7,429 bases of DNA from an uncultured Oxalobacter sp. (GTDB taxonomy: Bacteria; Pseudomonadota; Gammaproteobacteria; Burkholderiales; Burkholderiaceae_D), in the NCBI GenBank assembly GCA_905202055.1, contig CAJKQK010000090.1:1-7429 (forward strand). Direction: 5' to 3'. Position numbers and translations under genes: made by a program. Positions 1-6,582 of this stretch are shown here, one piece after another; position 1 is the stretch's first letter; each line of letters begins with the position of its first letter. The notes beneath the pieces are model-generated. The model was not told the origin of the DNA and searched no databases. It saw only the letters and a list, made by a program, of their open reading frames with translations.

Positions 1-88
1 ATATCCTGTCTTCCTTTCTTTGAAATCCGGTCAAGATCAAGAGTATTCCGGTTCTCCGGTGATACAATAATTCGGTAATGCCTGAAGG

Positions 89-115
89 GCACGCCGGATA
101 TTCTTGCCGGAGTGC
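89..115 (+). terminator. Imperfect hairpin, possible terminator of an upstream gene
   Basis: GCACGCCGG (89-97) faces CCGGAGTGC (107-115): eight of nine positions pair, with a 9-nt loop, and ATTTT follows. If a plus-strand gene ends at 68-70 this would be its terminator. It could instead be an operator or leader structure for the gene at 220. The U tract is short, so the assignment is weak. Confidence 0.3.
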
Positions 116-172
116 ATTTTGCAAGATTTTTCCCAATACGATTTTTTTCTCTTCAAAAACAATATGGCACTA

Positions 173-201
173 TTCACATCCTTGAAATCCTCTTGTAAAA
201 C
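173..201 (+). promoter_or_regulatory. Candidate sigma70-type promoter for the hydantoinase/deacetylase operon
   Basis: TTCACA (173-178, five of six matches to the -35 consensus) is followed after exactly 17 nt by TAAAAC (196-201, four of six matches to the -10 consensus). A transcript would start near 208, leaving only about 12 nt before the preferred ATG. The short leader makes the call tentative. Confidence 0.27.
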
Positions 202-207
202 TGTCGC

Positions 208-213
208 AGGGAG
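208..213 (+). promoter_or_regulatory. Ribosome binding site that selects the ATG at 220
   Basis: AGGGAG lies 6 nt before the ATG at 220 but directly abuts the in-frame ATG at 214. Normal Shine-Dalgarno spacing therefore favours the second ATG. Confidence 0.6.
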
Positions 214-219
214 ATGCAT

Positions 220-1881
220 ATGATCCTTGGAATCGACGTTGGAGGTACGCATACCGATTCGGTCTTGATGAAAGGCCGGAAAATTATCCGGAAATCGAAA
301 GTCCTGACGGATAAGGAAAACATTCTCAATTGTGTCATGATGGCGACAGAAGCCGTCGCCAAACCGGAAGACATCAAGAATCTGGAACGCATTGTCCTGT
401 CGACGACCCTGACGACGAATGCGGTTGTCCAGAACCAGCTGGCTCCTGTCGGTCTGGTCGTCATGAACGGCCCCGGCGTGTCGCCGAAAGATTTGCCACT
501 GTATGACAAGGCAAATTATGTCGCCGGATACATGAGCCATCGCGGTATCGAGGCTGAATCTCCGGATCGCTCGGAACTGGCTGCCTTGAAAGACAAGTTC
601 AGGAAGGAAAAAATCAATCGCCTGGCGATCGTCGGCAAGTTCTCGACCCGCAATCCTGCCCATGAACAGGAAGTGAGCGAGGTTTTCAGGGACGTTGCCG
701 AACATGCGTCACAAAGCCACCAGCTGTCCGGTTCACTGAATTTTCCGCGCCGTATTGCGACGACTTATCTGAATGAAGCCGTCTGGCACCTTCAGGACAA
801 GCTCGCAAACGAGCTGAAAACCTATATGGACAAGCTGGGTGTGAACGTTCCCCTGTACATCCTGAAAGCCGACGGCGGTACGATTGAATTCGAACAGTCA
901 CGCAAGACGCCTGTCCAGACTATTTTGTCAGGTCCGGCGGCGACGATCATGGGCGTGCTGCCTTACGTTTCGGATGAGATGGATTCCATTTCGGTCGATA
1001 TCGGCGGTACGACGACGGACATCGCCCTCTTTGCCGATGGAGTGCCTTTGCTGGAACCGCAGGGTATTACGATTGAAGACCATAAAACCTCTGTCCGTGG
1101 TTTGCTGACGCATTCGATCGGGGTGGGCGGCGACAGCCATGTCCGTGTCGAGGACGGTGTCCTGAAACTGGGGCCGGAACGTCTGGGTGCCGCAATGGCT
1201 TTTGACGGCCCGGTACCGACGACGACGGATGCGCTGATTGTATTGGGTATTGCCGATATCGGCGATAAGGCCAAAGCGATGGAAGCCATGAAACAGCTGG
1301 CAGCCGAACTGAAGAAAACACCGGAAGAAGTCGCAAAAGATGTGCTCGATCTGGCCTGTACGCTGATCGTGGACAAGATCAATGCGATGCTCACCGAAAT
1401 CAACAGCAAGCCGGTTTATACGATTCACGAATTGCTCGAAGGCCGCAAGATCGAACCGCAGGAAATTGTGGTGGTTGGCGGTCCGGCACCGTTTATGGCA
1501 AAGCGTATTGGCGAAATGATGGATTGCCCGGTCAAGGTTCCGGGGGATTCCGACGTGATCAACGCCAGCGGTGCAGCGACAGCCAGAACGACGGTCGAAT
1601 TGAATATGGTTGCCGATACCGAAGCGCAAACCCTGAGCATCGCCGAAGAGGGCGTCCAGCAGGAAATCTCCAGACGGTTTACACTGGATGACCTGATTGA
1701 ACTGGGAACCGACAAACTGGTCAAAATGGCCAAACAGGCCGGTGCACGGGATCAGGGTATCGAGGTCGAAGTGGCCGACAGCCAGGTGTTCAACGTGGTT
1801 CGCGGCTATTCCACGACCGGTAAAAACATGCGCGTCAGACTCCAGGTCAAACCGGGTCTGATTAAAGATGATTCGAATTGA
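220..1881 (+). CDS. Hydantoinase/oxoprolinase family protein (HyuA-like, ASKHA ATPase fold)
   Basis: Predicted 553-residue cytosolic protein of the HyuA/5-oxoprolinase A family, whose members use ATP to open cyclic amides such as hydantoins or 5-oxoproline. Visible motifs are the N-terminal phosphate loop GIDVGGTHTD (residues 4-13), a second phosphate motif SVDIGGTTTD (258-267), GVGGDSHV (301-308), an adenosine-type motif VVVGGPAPFM (417-426) and the conserved PGDSDVINASGAA segment (441-453). This order matches the Hydant_A_N plus Hydantoinase_A architecture, in a protein on the short side for the family. The start at 220 is preferred over 214 because of ribosome-binding-site spacing. A deacetylase-family gene follows 11 nt after the stop, so the two are probably co-transcribed. 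No HyuB-type partner is present in the window. The family call is firm; the substrate is unknown, and a regulatory or activator ASKHA role cannot be excluded. Confidence 0.88.
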   Translation: MILGIDVGGTHTDSVLMKGRKIIRKSKVLTDKENILNCVMMATEAVAKPEDIKNLERIVLSTTLTTNAVVQNQLAPVGLVVMNGPGVSPKDLPLYDKANYVAGYMSHRGIEAESPDRSELAALKDKFRKEKINRLAIVGKFSTRNPAHEQEVSEVFRDVAEHASQSHQLSGSLNFPRRIATTYLNEAVWHLQDKLANELKTYMDKLGVNVPLYILKADGGTIEFEQSRKTPVQTILSGPAATIMGVLPYVSDEMDSISVDIGGTTTDIALFADGVPLLEPQGITIEDHKTSVRGLLTHSIGVGGDSHVRVEDGVLKLGPERLGAAMAFDGPVPTTTDALIVLGIADIGDKAKAMEAMKQLAAELKKTPEEVAKDVLDLACTLIVDKINAMLTEINSKPVYTIHELLEGRKIEPQEIVVVGGPAPFMAKRIGEMMDCPVKVPGDSDVINASGAATARTTVELNMVADTEAQTLSIAEEGVQQEISRRFTLDDLIELGTDKLVKMAKQAGARDQGIEVEVADSQVFNVVRGYSTTGKNMRVRLQVKPGLIKDDSN

Positions 1882-1887
1882 GAGGGG
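1880..1887 (+). promoter_or_regulatory. Ribosome binding site that selects the GTG start at 1893
   Basis: GAGAGGGG overlaps the stop codon of the preceding gene and sits 5 nt before GTG 1893. A longer reading from TTG at 1878 would start before this site, so GTG 1893 is the better start. Confidence 0.6.
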
Positions 1888-1892
1888 TTTTC

Positions 1893-3203
1893 GTGAAAAA
1901 GAAAACAGGACTGGTTTTTTTCCCGGCTTTTGACTATGCGATCACGCCGACTCATCCGGAGCGTGAGGAACGCCTGCTGTACACGCAGGATCAGGTGGTT
2001 GAGGAAGGCTTGCTGGATTTCGACAATATCAAGGAATACAAGCCTGATCTGGCAACGCCTGCCGATATCAACCGGGTGCATTTCTGCGTTCCGAATATCG
2101 ACGAGATCGTCCATACGTCCCATCTGATTTCGGTTGGTGGAACACTGACGGCTGCCGACAAGGTGATGACCGGGGAAGTGGACAACGCTTTCGCGCTGGT
2201 CCGTCCTTGCGGTCACCATTCGATGCGTGTCGTTCATGGCAGCCGCGGTTTCTGTACGCTGAACATGGAAGCGATCATGATCGAATATATCCGCCAAAAA
2301 TACGGTGTCAAGCGGATCGCTGTGGTCGATACCGATTGCCATCATGGCGACGGTTCGCAGGATATTTTCTGGCATGATCCGAATACGTTGTTCATTTCCA
2401 TGCATCAGGACGGCCGTACCCTGTATCCGGGCTCGGGTTTCCCGGATGAAATGGGGGGGCCTAATGCGTTCGGCACTATCGTCAATTTGCCGATGCCACC
2501 GGAAACCTGTGAAGAGGGGTTCCTCTATACGCTGGACAATATCGTCATGCCTTTGCTGGATGACTTCAAGCCGGATCTGATCATCAATTCGGCCGGACAG
2601 GATAACCATTATTCCGATCCGATCACGAACATGAAGTTTACGGCTCAGGGTTATGCTGTTCTGAACGACCGCCTGAAACCGGATCTGGCCGTTCTGGAAG
2701 GTGGTTATTCGATCGAGTCCGCGCTGCCTTACATCAATACCGGTATCATTCTGGCGATGGCGGGTATGGATTACAGCCATATCAGGGAACCGGATTACGA
2801 TCCCCGCAATCAGGTCCAGTCGCAGCACATCACCAATTACCTGAAACAGCTGAAGGATCACACGCTGGACAACTGGAGAAACAAGGAAGCGATCAAGCGC
2901 AAGTTCTACCAGAGCCAGCCGTTCCACCGTCGCAACCGCAGCATTTTCTACGATACCGACTATATCCGTGAAACCCAGACCGAAGTCGTCAGACAGTGCC
3001 CGGATTGCGGCGGTACGGTCGTGATCGACTCGCAGGCGGATAGCGGAAGGGACAGCCACATCAAGGCTGTCGCCATTCCACGTTATGCCTGTGACACTTG
3101 CCGGAAATGGGGCGAAGAGCAGTTTGAAAAGGGCAAGAAGGAAGGTTTTGCACAGGTCTTCCTGCAGGACAAGGACAAGGATCTGTATCTGGTCGATGAA
3201 TGA
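1893..3203 (+). CDS. Histone deacetylase family zinc amidohydrolase with C-terminal zinc-ribbon-like extension
   Basis: Predicted 436-residue cytosolic member of the arginase/deacetylase superfamily (relatives: AcuC, acetylpolyamine amidohydrolases, eukaryotic HDACs), which hydrolyse N-acyl amide bonds with one zinc. Catalytic elements are all present: the paired histidines of PCGHH (His108, His109), the zinc ligands of DTDCHHGDG (Asp148, His150), the third ligand in SAGQD (Asp237), and the transition-state tyrosine of LEGGY (Tyr272). The fold should end near residue 300. A further stretch of about 130 residues follows, containing CPDC (369-372) and CDTC (400-403), the spacing of a zinc ribbon, then a lysine-rich tail. 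The GTG start is chosen for its ribosome binding site. It lies 11 nt downstream of the hydantoinase-like gene, suggesting linked function. The natural substrate (acetylated amine, N-acyl amino acid or acyl-lysine) cannot be inferred. The family call is strong. Confidence 0.9.
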   Translation: MKKKTGLVFFPAFDYAITPTHPEREERLLYTQDQVVEEGLLDFDNIKEYKPDLATPADINRVHFCVPNIDEIVHTSHLISVGGTLTAADKVMTGEVDNAFALVRPCGHHSMRVVHGSRGFCTLNMEAIMIEYIRQKYGVKRIAVVDTDCHHGDGSQDIFWHDPNTLFISMHQDGRTLYPGSGFPDEMGGPNAFGTIVNLPMPPETCEEGFLYTLDNIVMPLLDDFKPDLIINSAGQDNHYSDPITNMKFTAQGYAVLNDRLKPDLAVLEGGYSIESALPYINTGIILAMAGMDYSHIREPDYDPRNQVQSQHITNYLKQLKDHTLDNWRNKEAIKRKFYQSQPFHRRNRSIFYDTDYIRETQTEVVRQCPDCGGTVVIDSQADSGRDSHIKAVAIPRYACDTCRKWGEEQFEKGKKEGFAQVFLQDKDKDLYLVDE

Positions 3204-3238
3204 TACAGGCGTCCCTTTTCTGATGTTTCGCAAGCGAT

Positions 3239-3263
3239 CGAAGCCAGCTTTATGCTGGCTTCG
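3239..3263 (+). terminator. Hairpin after the hydantoinase/deacetylase operon
   Basis: CGAAGCCAGC (3239-3248) pairs perfectly with GCTGGCTTCG (3254-3263) around the loop TTTAT, about 35 nt after the stop codon. The T run that follows is short (GTTTATA), so it may be a weak terminator or mRNA 3'-end stabiliser. Confidence 0.55.
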
Positions 3264-3272
3264 GTTTATAGG

Positions 3273-3295
3273 CTGTTTTCATGAGATGAAAACAG
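3273..3295 (+). other. Second hairpin in the 3204-3356 intergenic region
   Basis: CTGTTTTCAT (3273-3282) and ATGAAAACAG (3286-3295) are perfect complements around a 3-nt loop GAG. No U tract follows. It could be the dyad of a DNA-binding protein or an RNA stem in the leader of the AAA+ gene. Confidence 0.45.
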
Positions 3296-3296
3296 T

Positions 3297-3315
3297 AACA
3301 GGAAAATCCTGTTTT
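3297..3315 (+). terminator. Third hairpin with short U tract, terminator-like
   Basis: AACAGGA (3297-3303) pairs with TCCTGTT (3307-3313) around AAA and is followed by two more T residues before G. This is the most terminator-like of the later two stems. The CTGTTTT at 3309-3315 could instead pair with AAAACAG at 3289-3295, giving a competing structure. It lies about 40 nt upstream of the AAA+ start. Confidence 0.35.
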
Positions 3316-3356
3316 GTTCGATAATAGGAATTTTCACAGTTCGATTGAGTGGTCGT

Positions 3357-5003
3357 ATGGAATTTGATCTTTCTGTTTCACTGGTTAATGAATTGCTGGC
3401 CAATGTCAGCAAGGATTCTGTATTGGTGAAACATCTTGCTTCACACGGCTTGACAAATGGCCGGATTCTTGTACCAAATCATCTTTTCGATGAAGACGAG
3501 GACGCGCTGGATCAGTTATGGCGTCTGGCTGAAAAAAACGATGACCAGGGTTTGATGTTCCAGTTGATCGGTGAGCGCAATGTCAGGAAAGCAAGAGGAG
3601 GAACATTTACCGTTCCGACTCTCGAGATGTTGATTCCGGTATTGAAGGAATATCTGTCGATCGATGCCATCGATGGCTGGCTTTACCGGCGCAGTAAGGA
3701 CGGCATCCTGCTTCCCTGGCTGATTGACAGTATCGAATACGTGCCAAGGGAATATGACAAGCCCTCTCTGCCATATGTCAGTATCCAGTTGCTGGCCAAT
3801 ACCATAGCTGCGACCACTCGTGTTGACGATGCCGTTCCGGAACAGTGGCGAAGTGGCATGACAAGTGCCATTCTGTTTTATCAGAGGGAAATGGGCAAAT
3901 TGTCCATTCCCGAATTGCTCTCTAAAAAAGGGTTTTACAAGGAGTGTCCGGAATTCAAGGCGGAATATGAAAGGCAGCATCAGCGTTTCACCATTTTTCA
4001 GCCGTTCTATGGAAAGCAGTTCCTCGCGAGAAATTTCGGTTTCCTGATCCGGCCGGGGGAAACCAGATTATCCGAAAATCTGGAGTTGTTCAGGATTCCA
4101 AAGGATACCGCTATCAAATGTGTGAATGATGAGGAAATCATCGAACGACGGATTGAAACGCATTCCAGTGATGGAGGCATTATTGAAGGAACGCCGGGAC
4201 AGATTCCGATTCACTGTTATCTCCGGATGTTCTATCTGGAACAGCACGAAAACTGCTGGGTGCACGTCCAGAATCTGGAAGAATACCAATACAGGCCTGA
4301 ATTGAAGGACAAACTCGTCTTGCCGGAGGAACATCGCAGACTGATCGACATCCTCACGGCGAACCCGGATATGCTGGTCGATGACATTATTGAAGGAAAA
4401 TCAGGTGGAACGACCATTCTGTGTATGGGAGCTGCCGGTCTCGGAAAAACCTTGACAGCCGAAGTCTATTCCGAAGTGGCGGGCAAGCCGTTGTATCGTG
4501 TCCATTCCGGTCAGCTGGGTACGTCGGGTGAAAGTGTCGAAGCGGCACTTTCCGCTGTTTTGCAGCGTGCGGCGCGTTGGGATGCGATATTGTTAATGGA
4601 TGAAGCGGATGTGTATATCCGCCGTCGCGACAATGACCTGGAGCATAACGCCATTGTCGCGGAGTTCCTGAGGACACTGGAATATTTTGACGGGTTGCTG
4701 TTCATGACGACGAATCGTGTCGATGATGTGGATGAGGCCATCCTCTCGCGTTGCATTGCGGTGATTCGTTATGAAACGCCTCCGAAAGAGGATGCCATCA
4801 AATTATGGAAATCATTGTCGGAACAATTTCAGGTCGAGTTATCCGATCAGCTTATCGCTGATCTTGTGCGGGATTTTCCGTATTCTTCCGGACGGGATAT
4901 CAAGGAAATGCTGAAACTGACCAGCCGTTTGTGTGGCAACAGTAATGAACCGGTTTCGCTGGAGGCTTTCCATCAGTCTGCCGTTTTCCGGGGACGGAGG
5001 TAA
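3357..5003 (+). CDS. AAA+ family ATPase with large unrecognised N-terminal region
   Basis: Predicted 548-residue soluble protein. The C-terminal part (about 310-548) is a single AAA+ module: Walker A GAAGLGKT (358-365), Walker B ILLMDEAD (411-418), sensor 1 MTTNR (450-454), a putative arginine finger in LSRC (Arg465) and a sensor 2 SGRD (Arg513). The segment before Walker A (LVLPEEH, then DDIIEGKSGG) resembles, from memory, a family of AAA ATPases best known from fungi. The first 300 residues match nothing I can name and show no membrane segment or signal peptide. ATG 3357 is preferred over the in-frame TTG at 3345, although the ribosome binding site (GAGTGG, 3347-3352) is weak. It is separated from the upstream operon by three hairpins and ends just before a strong terminator, so it is probably monocistronic. 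AGA/AGG and TTG codons look commoner than in the two preceding genes, hinting at acquisition. It presumably remodels or unfolds a protein partner, which is unknown. Confidence 0.85.
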   Translation: MEFDLSVSLVNELLANVSKDSVLVKHLASHGLTNGRILVPNHLFDEDEDALDQLWRLAEKNDDQGLMFQLIGERNVRKARGGTFTVPTLEMLIPVLKEYLSIDAIDGWLYRRSKDGILLPWLIDSIEYVPREYDKPSLPYVSIQLLANTIAATTRVDDAVPEQWRSGMTSAILFYQREMGKLSIPELLSKKGFYKECPEFKAEYERQHQRFTIFQPFYGKQFLARNFGFLIRPGETRLSENLELFRIPKDTAIKCVNDEEIIERRIETHSSDGGIIEGTPGQIPIHCYLRMFYLEQHENCWVHVQNLEEYQYRPELKDKLVLPEEHRRLIDILTANPDMLVDDIIEGKSGGTTILCMGAAGLGKTLTAEVYSEVAGKPLYRVHSGQLGTSGESVEAALSAVLQRAARWDAILLMDEADVYIRRRDNDLEHNAIVAEFLRTLEYFDGLLFMTTNRVDDVDEAILSRCIAVIRYETPPKEDAIKLWKSLSEQFQVELSDQLIADLVRDFPYSSGRDIKEMLKLTSRLCGNSNEPVSLEAFHQSAVFRGRR

Positions 5004-5026
5004 ACCTGTCGTTTTAAAAATCGTAT

Positions 5027-5065
5027 CCAGCAAAAAAGCCAGCATCATGCTGGCTTTTTTGCTGG
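5027..5065. terminator. Strong bidirectional intrinsic terminator
   Basis: An 18-bp perfect stem: left arm 5027-5044, loop TCA, right arm 5048-5065. Within it, AAAAAA-GCCAGCA and TGCTGGC-TTTTTT give a GC core flanked by A6 and T6, so it ends transcription in either direction. It lies 23 nt after the AAA+ stop codon and about 160 nt past the stop of the convergent hydrolase gene. Confidence 0.9.
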
Positions 5066-5225
5066 AAGGGATTCTGTGATGGATATAAATCAGCTGCGAC
5101 AAGGATTCAGCTTTTTATAAGTTTCGGTCTCTTTGTCTGAAATCGTTTCCGGATAGTAAGATAGTGTAAAACGTTCAGTTTGCCGATTGCACAGAATTTT
5201 CCATAAAACTCGTTTGTTACGGATA

Positions 5226-6176
5226 TCAGGCACATCCGCATCCGCACGCATGTGCATGTTTTTTGCACATGGAAAAATCGCCTGCCTGTTTTTCGGGAAA
5301 CTGGCCCAGTTCGATAACCGTACCGGTACAGCCGAAAGTGACTTTATCACCCAGATAATCTTTCATTTGTTGCATGGCCTTGTCACCCGTACAGTGGCAT
5401 GGAATCAACCAGTCCAGATTCCAGCTCTTCATCGCTTCCAGTGTATTTTTCATACGTTCCTCGTTTGCGCGAATCAGATGCATGCCGCCGACAATGCCGG
5501 ATACTTTTTCCATGCCGGATACTTTACGGATGTAGTTGACAGTATTGACGATACCGGAGTGACAGCAACCCAGAAGAATGACAAGACCCTTGTCTGTTTC
5601 GAACCACATGGACATGTCATCGGACACCGGGTCAGGTTTCGTTCCTGCCGCATCGAGGAAGAGGGCATCGCCGACGTCTTCGAAAGCCGTCAGACGAGGT
5701 ACCGGTCCGGTGGCCGCTACGCCCGGCAGGAAGTAGTGAGGTGCGGTGAGAACATGTTTTTGTTCCGCAGGCAAATTGGCAAATATCTCTTTTGCACTTG
5801 CCGGAGGCGACCAGTTCAGGGATTGTTCACCGGGGCGGCAGCAGAAACGGTCGGCGTCGATGTTCTGGCCGCAGTACATCGGCGCTTTCGGATTGATGGC
5901 GTAGAAGTCGGCCAGATTGTCGGTATGGTCGTCATGACCGTGGCTCATGACCAGTACTTCCGCATCCGCCAGATCGATGCCGAGGCGTTCGGCGTTTTTC
6001 AGGATGACGCCTTTTTGACCGGTATCGAAAAGAATACGCCGGTCGCGGATTTTGATCCAGGCGGCAAAACCGTGCACACATTCAAGTCCTTCTCCCGCCT
6101 TGTTGTCTACGAGAAGGGTAATGCTCGAAGATTGATGACCACATCCACATTGGTGTTCTGTTGTTGCGTTTGACAT
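5226..6176 (-). CDS. MBL-fold metallo-hydrolase (COG1237-like), Cys-Gly-Cys at both ends
   Basis: Predicted 316-residue cytosolic metallo-beta-lactamase-fold hydrolase. Metal ligands are visible: HGHDDH (His79, His81, Asp83, His84, the HxHxDH motif), GCCHSG (His206), GGMH (His233) and PCHCTG (His261). The motif set, with FDTGQ ahead of the first ligands, fits the COG1237 group, which includes archaeal ribofuranosyl-aminobenzene phosphate synthase-like proteins and many uncharacterised hydrolases. Both ends are cysteine-rich: QCGCGH (9-14) and a C-terminal CGCGC (311-315) preceded by MCKKHAHA. The start is uncertain: in-frame ATGs lie at 6233, 6203 and 6176. I chose 6176 because only it has a GGA-type ribosome binding site at usable distance, and family homology starts after it; the longest reading would be 335 residues. 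It stands alone between AAA+ (convergent) and frc (same strand, own terminator). The substrate is unknown. Confidence 0.83.
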   Translation of the reverse strand: MSNATTEHQCGCGHQSSSITLLVDNKAGEGLECVHGFAAWIKIRDRRILFDTGQKGVILKNAERLGIDLADAEVLVMSHGHDDHTDNLADFYAINPKAPMYCGQNIDADRFCCRPGEQSLNWSPPASAKEIFANLPAEQKHVLTAPHYFLPGVAATGPVPRLTAFEDVGDALFLDAAGTKPDPVSDDMSMWFETDKGLVILLGCCHSGIVNTVNYIRKVSGMEKVSGIVGGMHLIRANEERMKNTLEAMKSWNLDWLIPCHCTGDKAMQQMKDYLGDKVTFGCTGTVIELGQFPEKQAGDFSMCKKHAHACGCGCA

Positions 6177-6257
6177 GATTGTTATTCCATTAGAGTAAGT
6201 CATGATCGTTTTGGACTTCTTAATTCTATCCATTAACTGTCTGATACGACAATGATT

Positions 6258-6288
6258 ATTTTATGTAAATAAATATGTTAAAAAACAA
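6258..6288 (-). promoter_or_regulatory. AT-rich candidate promoter for the MBL-fold hydrolase
   Basis: On the minus strand TTGTTT (6288-6283) is followed after 17 nt by CATAAA (6265-6260), or after 19 nt by TAAAAT (6263-6258). The whole stretch 6230-6320 is markedly AT-rich. Transcription would begin near 6250. The hexamers are imperfect. Confidence 0.3.
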
Positions 6289-6554
6289 TTGGTTATGACC
6301 ATTTATTTGATTTGCTGTTTCAGGTTGAATCTGTTTTGAGTGTCATATATGTCGTATATGGCATTAACTTGGCAGTTTTTTGGCAGAAGCAGGATGTTAA
6401 TGTCTTGTGAACCGGCCGGACAGGATGAATTCGGGAAGACGGAAAAAGACTGGCTGCAAAGATGCTGTTCCGGGGGAGGAAATCTGACAACAACGGTATG
6501 GAATCCAATACAGGAGGTCAGTTTGACTGGAATTCCGGCTTGTATGGAAAAACA
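6289..6554. other. Non-coding stretch between hydrolase promoter and frc terminator
   Basis: No gene is supported here. It contains an inverted repeat CATTAAC (6362-6368)/GTTAATG (6396-6402) enclosing a direct repeat TTGGCAG (6369-6375 and 6380-6386), and further right CCGGACAG (6416-6423) able to pair with CTGTTCCGG (6465-6473) with one bulged T. The plus-strand open frame across it runs through the terminator and looks like chance. A short regulatory RNA is possible but unproven. Confidence 0.4.
6369..6386 (+). promoter_or_regulatory. Sigma54-like GG-N10-GC element
   Basis: TTGGCAG at 6369-6375 provides a -24-like GG (6371-6372), and GC (6383-6384) falls at exactly the -12 spacing (ten intervening bases). 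The -12 box reads TGGC rather than the preferred TTGC. It may equally be a direct-repeat operator with 11-bp period. It would drive transcription rightward towards the frc terminator, where there is no gene. Confidence 0.2.
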
Positions 6555-6582
6555 AAAACGGCACTCTCCAGAGTGCCGTTTT
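6548..6582 (-). terminator. Intrinsic terminator of frc
   Basis: A 12-bp stem AAAACGGCACTC (6555-6566)/GAGTGCCGTTTT (6571-6582) with loop TCCA lies 18 nt beyond the frc stop codon. Read on the minus strand it is followed by TTTTTGTTTTT, a strong U tract. On the plus strand only four T residues follow, so it may also terminate weakly in that direction. Confidence 0.9.

Larger units (their letters stand above)
1..219. other. Leader/intergenic region upstream of the hydantoinase-like gene
   Basis: No convincing complete gene lies here. Plus-strand frame 2 is open from the left edge to a TAA at 68-70 (22 codons) and could be the C-terminal end of a gene lying off the left side, but it is too short to identify. 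Purine-rich Shine-Dalgarno-like sequence on the minus strand at about 1-16 would equally fit a divergent gene starting just beyond the edge. The stretch also holds an imperfect hairpin (89-115), a candidate promoter (173-201) and the ribosome binding site of the next gene (208-213). Confidence 0.5.

Noticed and set aside
37..705. Minus-strand open frame of 222 codons at the left end
   Set aside because: Most of it is antisense to the start of the hydantoinase-like gene. The composition is shadow-like and there is no ribosome binding site or domain.
1806..3233. Minus-strand open frame of 475 codons
   Set aside because: It is antisense to the deacetylase-family gene, which carries an intact catalytic motif set on the plus strand. 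The minus reading shows no motif and is rich in Arg, Ile and Asp from reversed codons.
3320..3325. GATAAT as a -10 box for the AAA+ gene
   Set aside because: No acceptable -35 hexamer is found at 16-18 nt upstream (AACAGG or similar), so it was not listed as a promoter.
5187..6173. Long plus-strand open frame (328 codons) across the hydrolase region
   Set aside because: It lies fully antisense to the MBL-fold gene, whose minus-strand reading has all the expected metal-binding motifs. The plus reading is rich in Arg, His and Phe with no recognisable domain, as expected of an antisense shadow.
6401..6540. Possible cobalamin-type riboswitch, because of GGGAAGACGG and CTGCAAAG-like blocks
   Set aside because: The hallmark B12-box order and the flanking stems are not present, and no gene follows on the plus strand.
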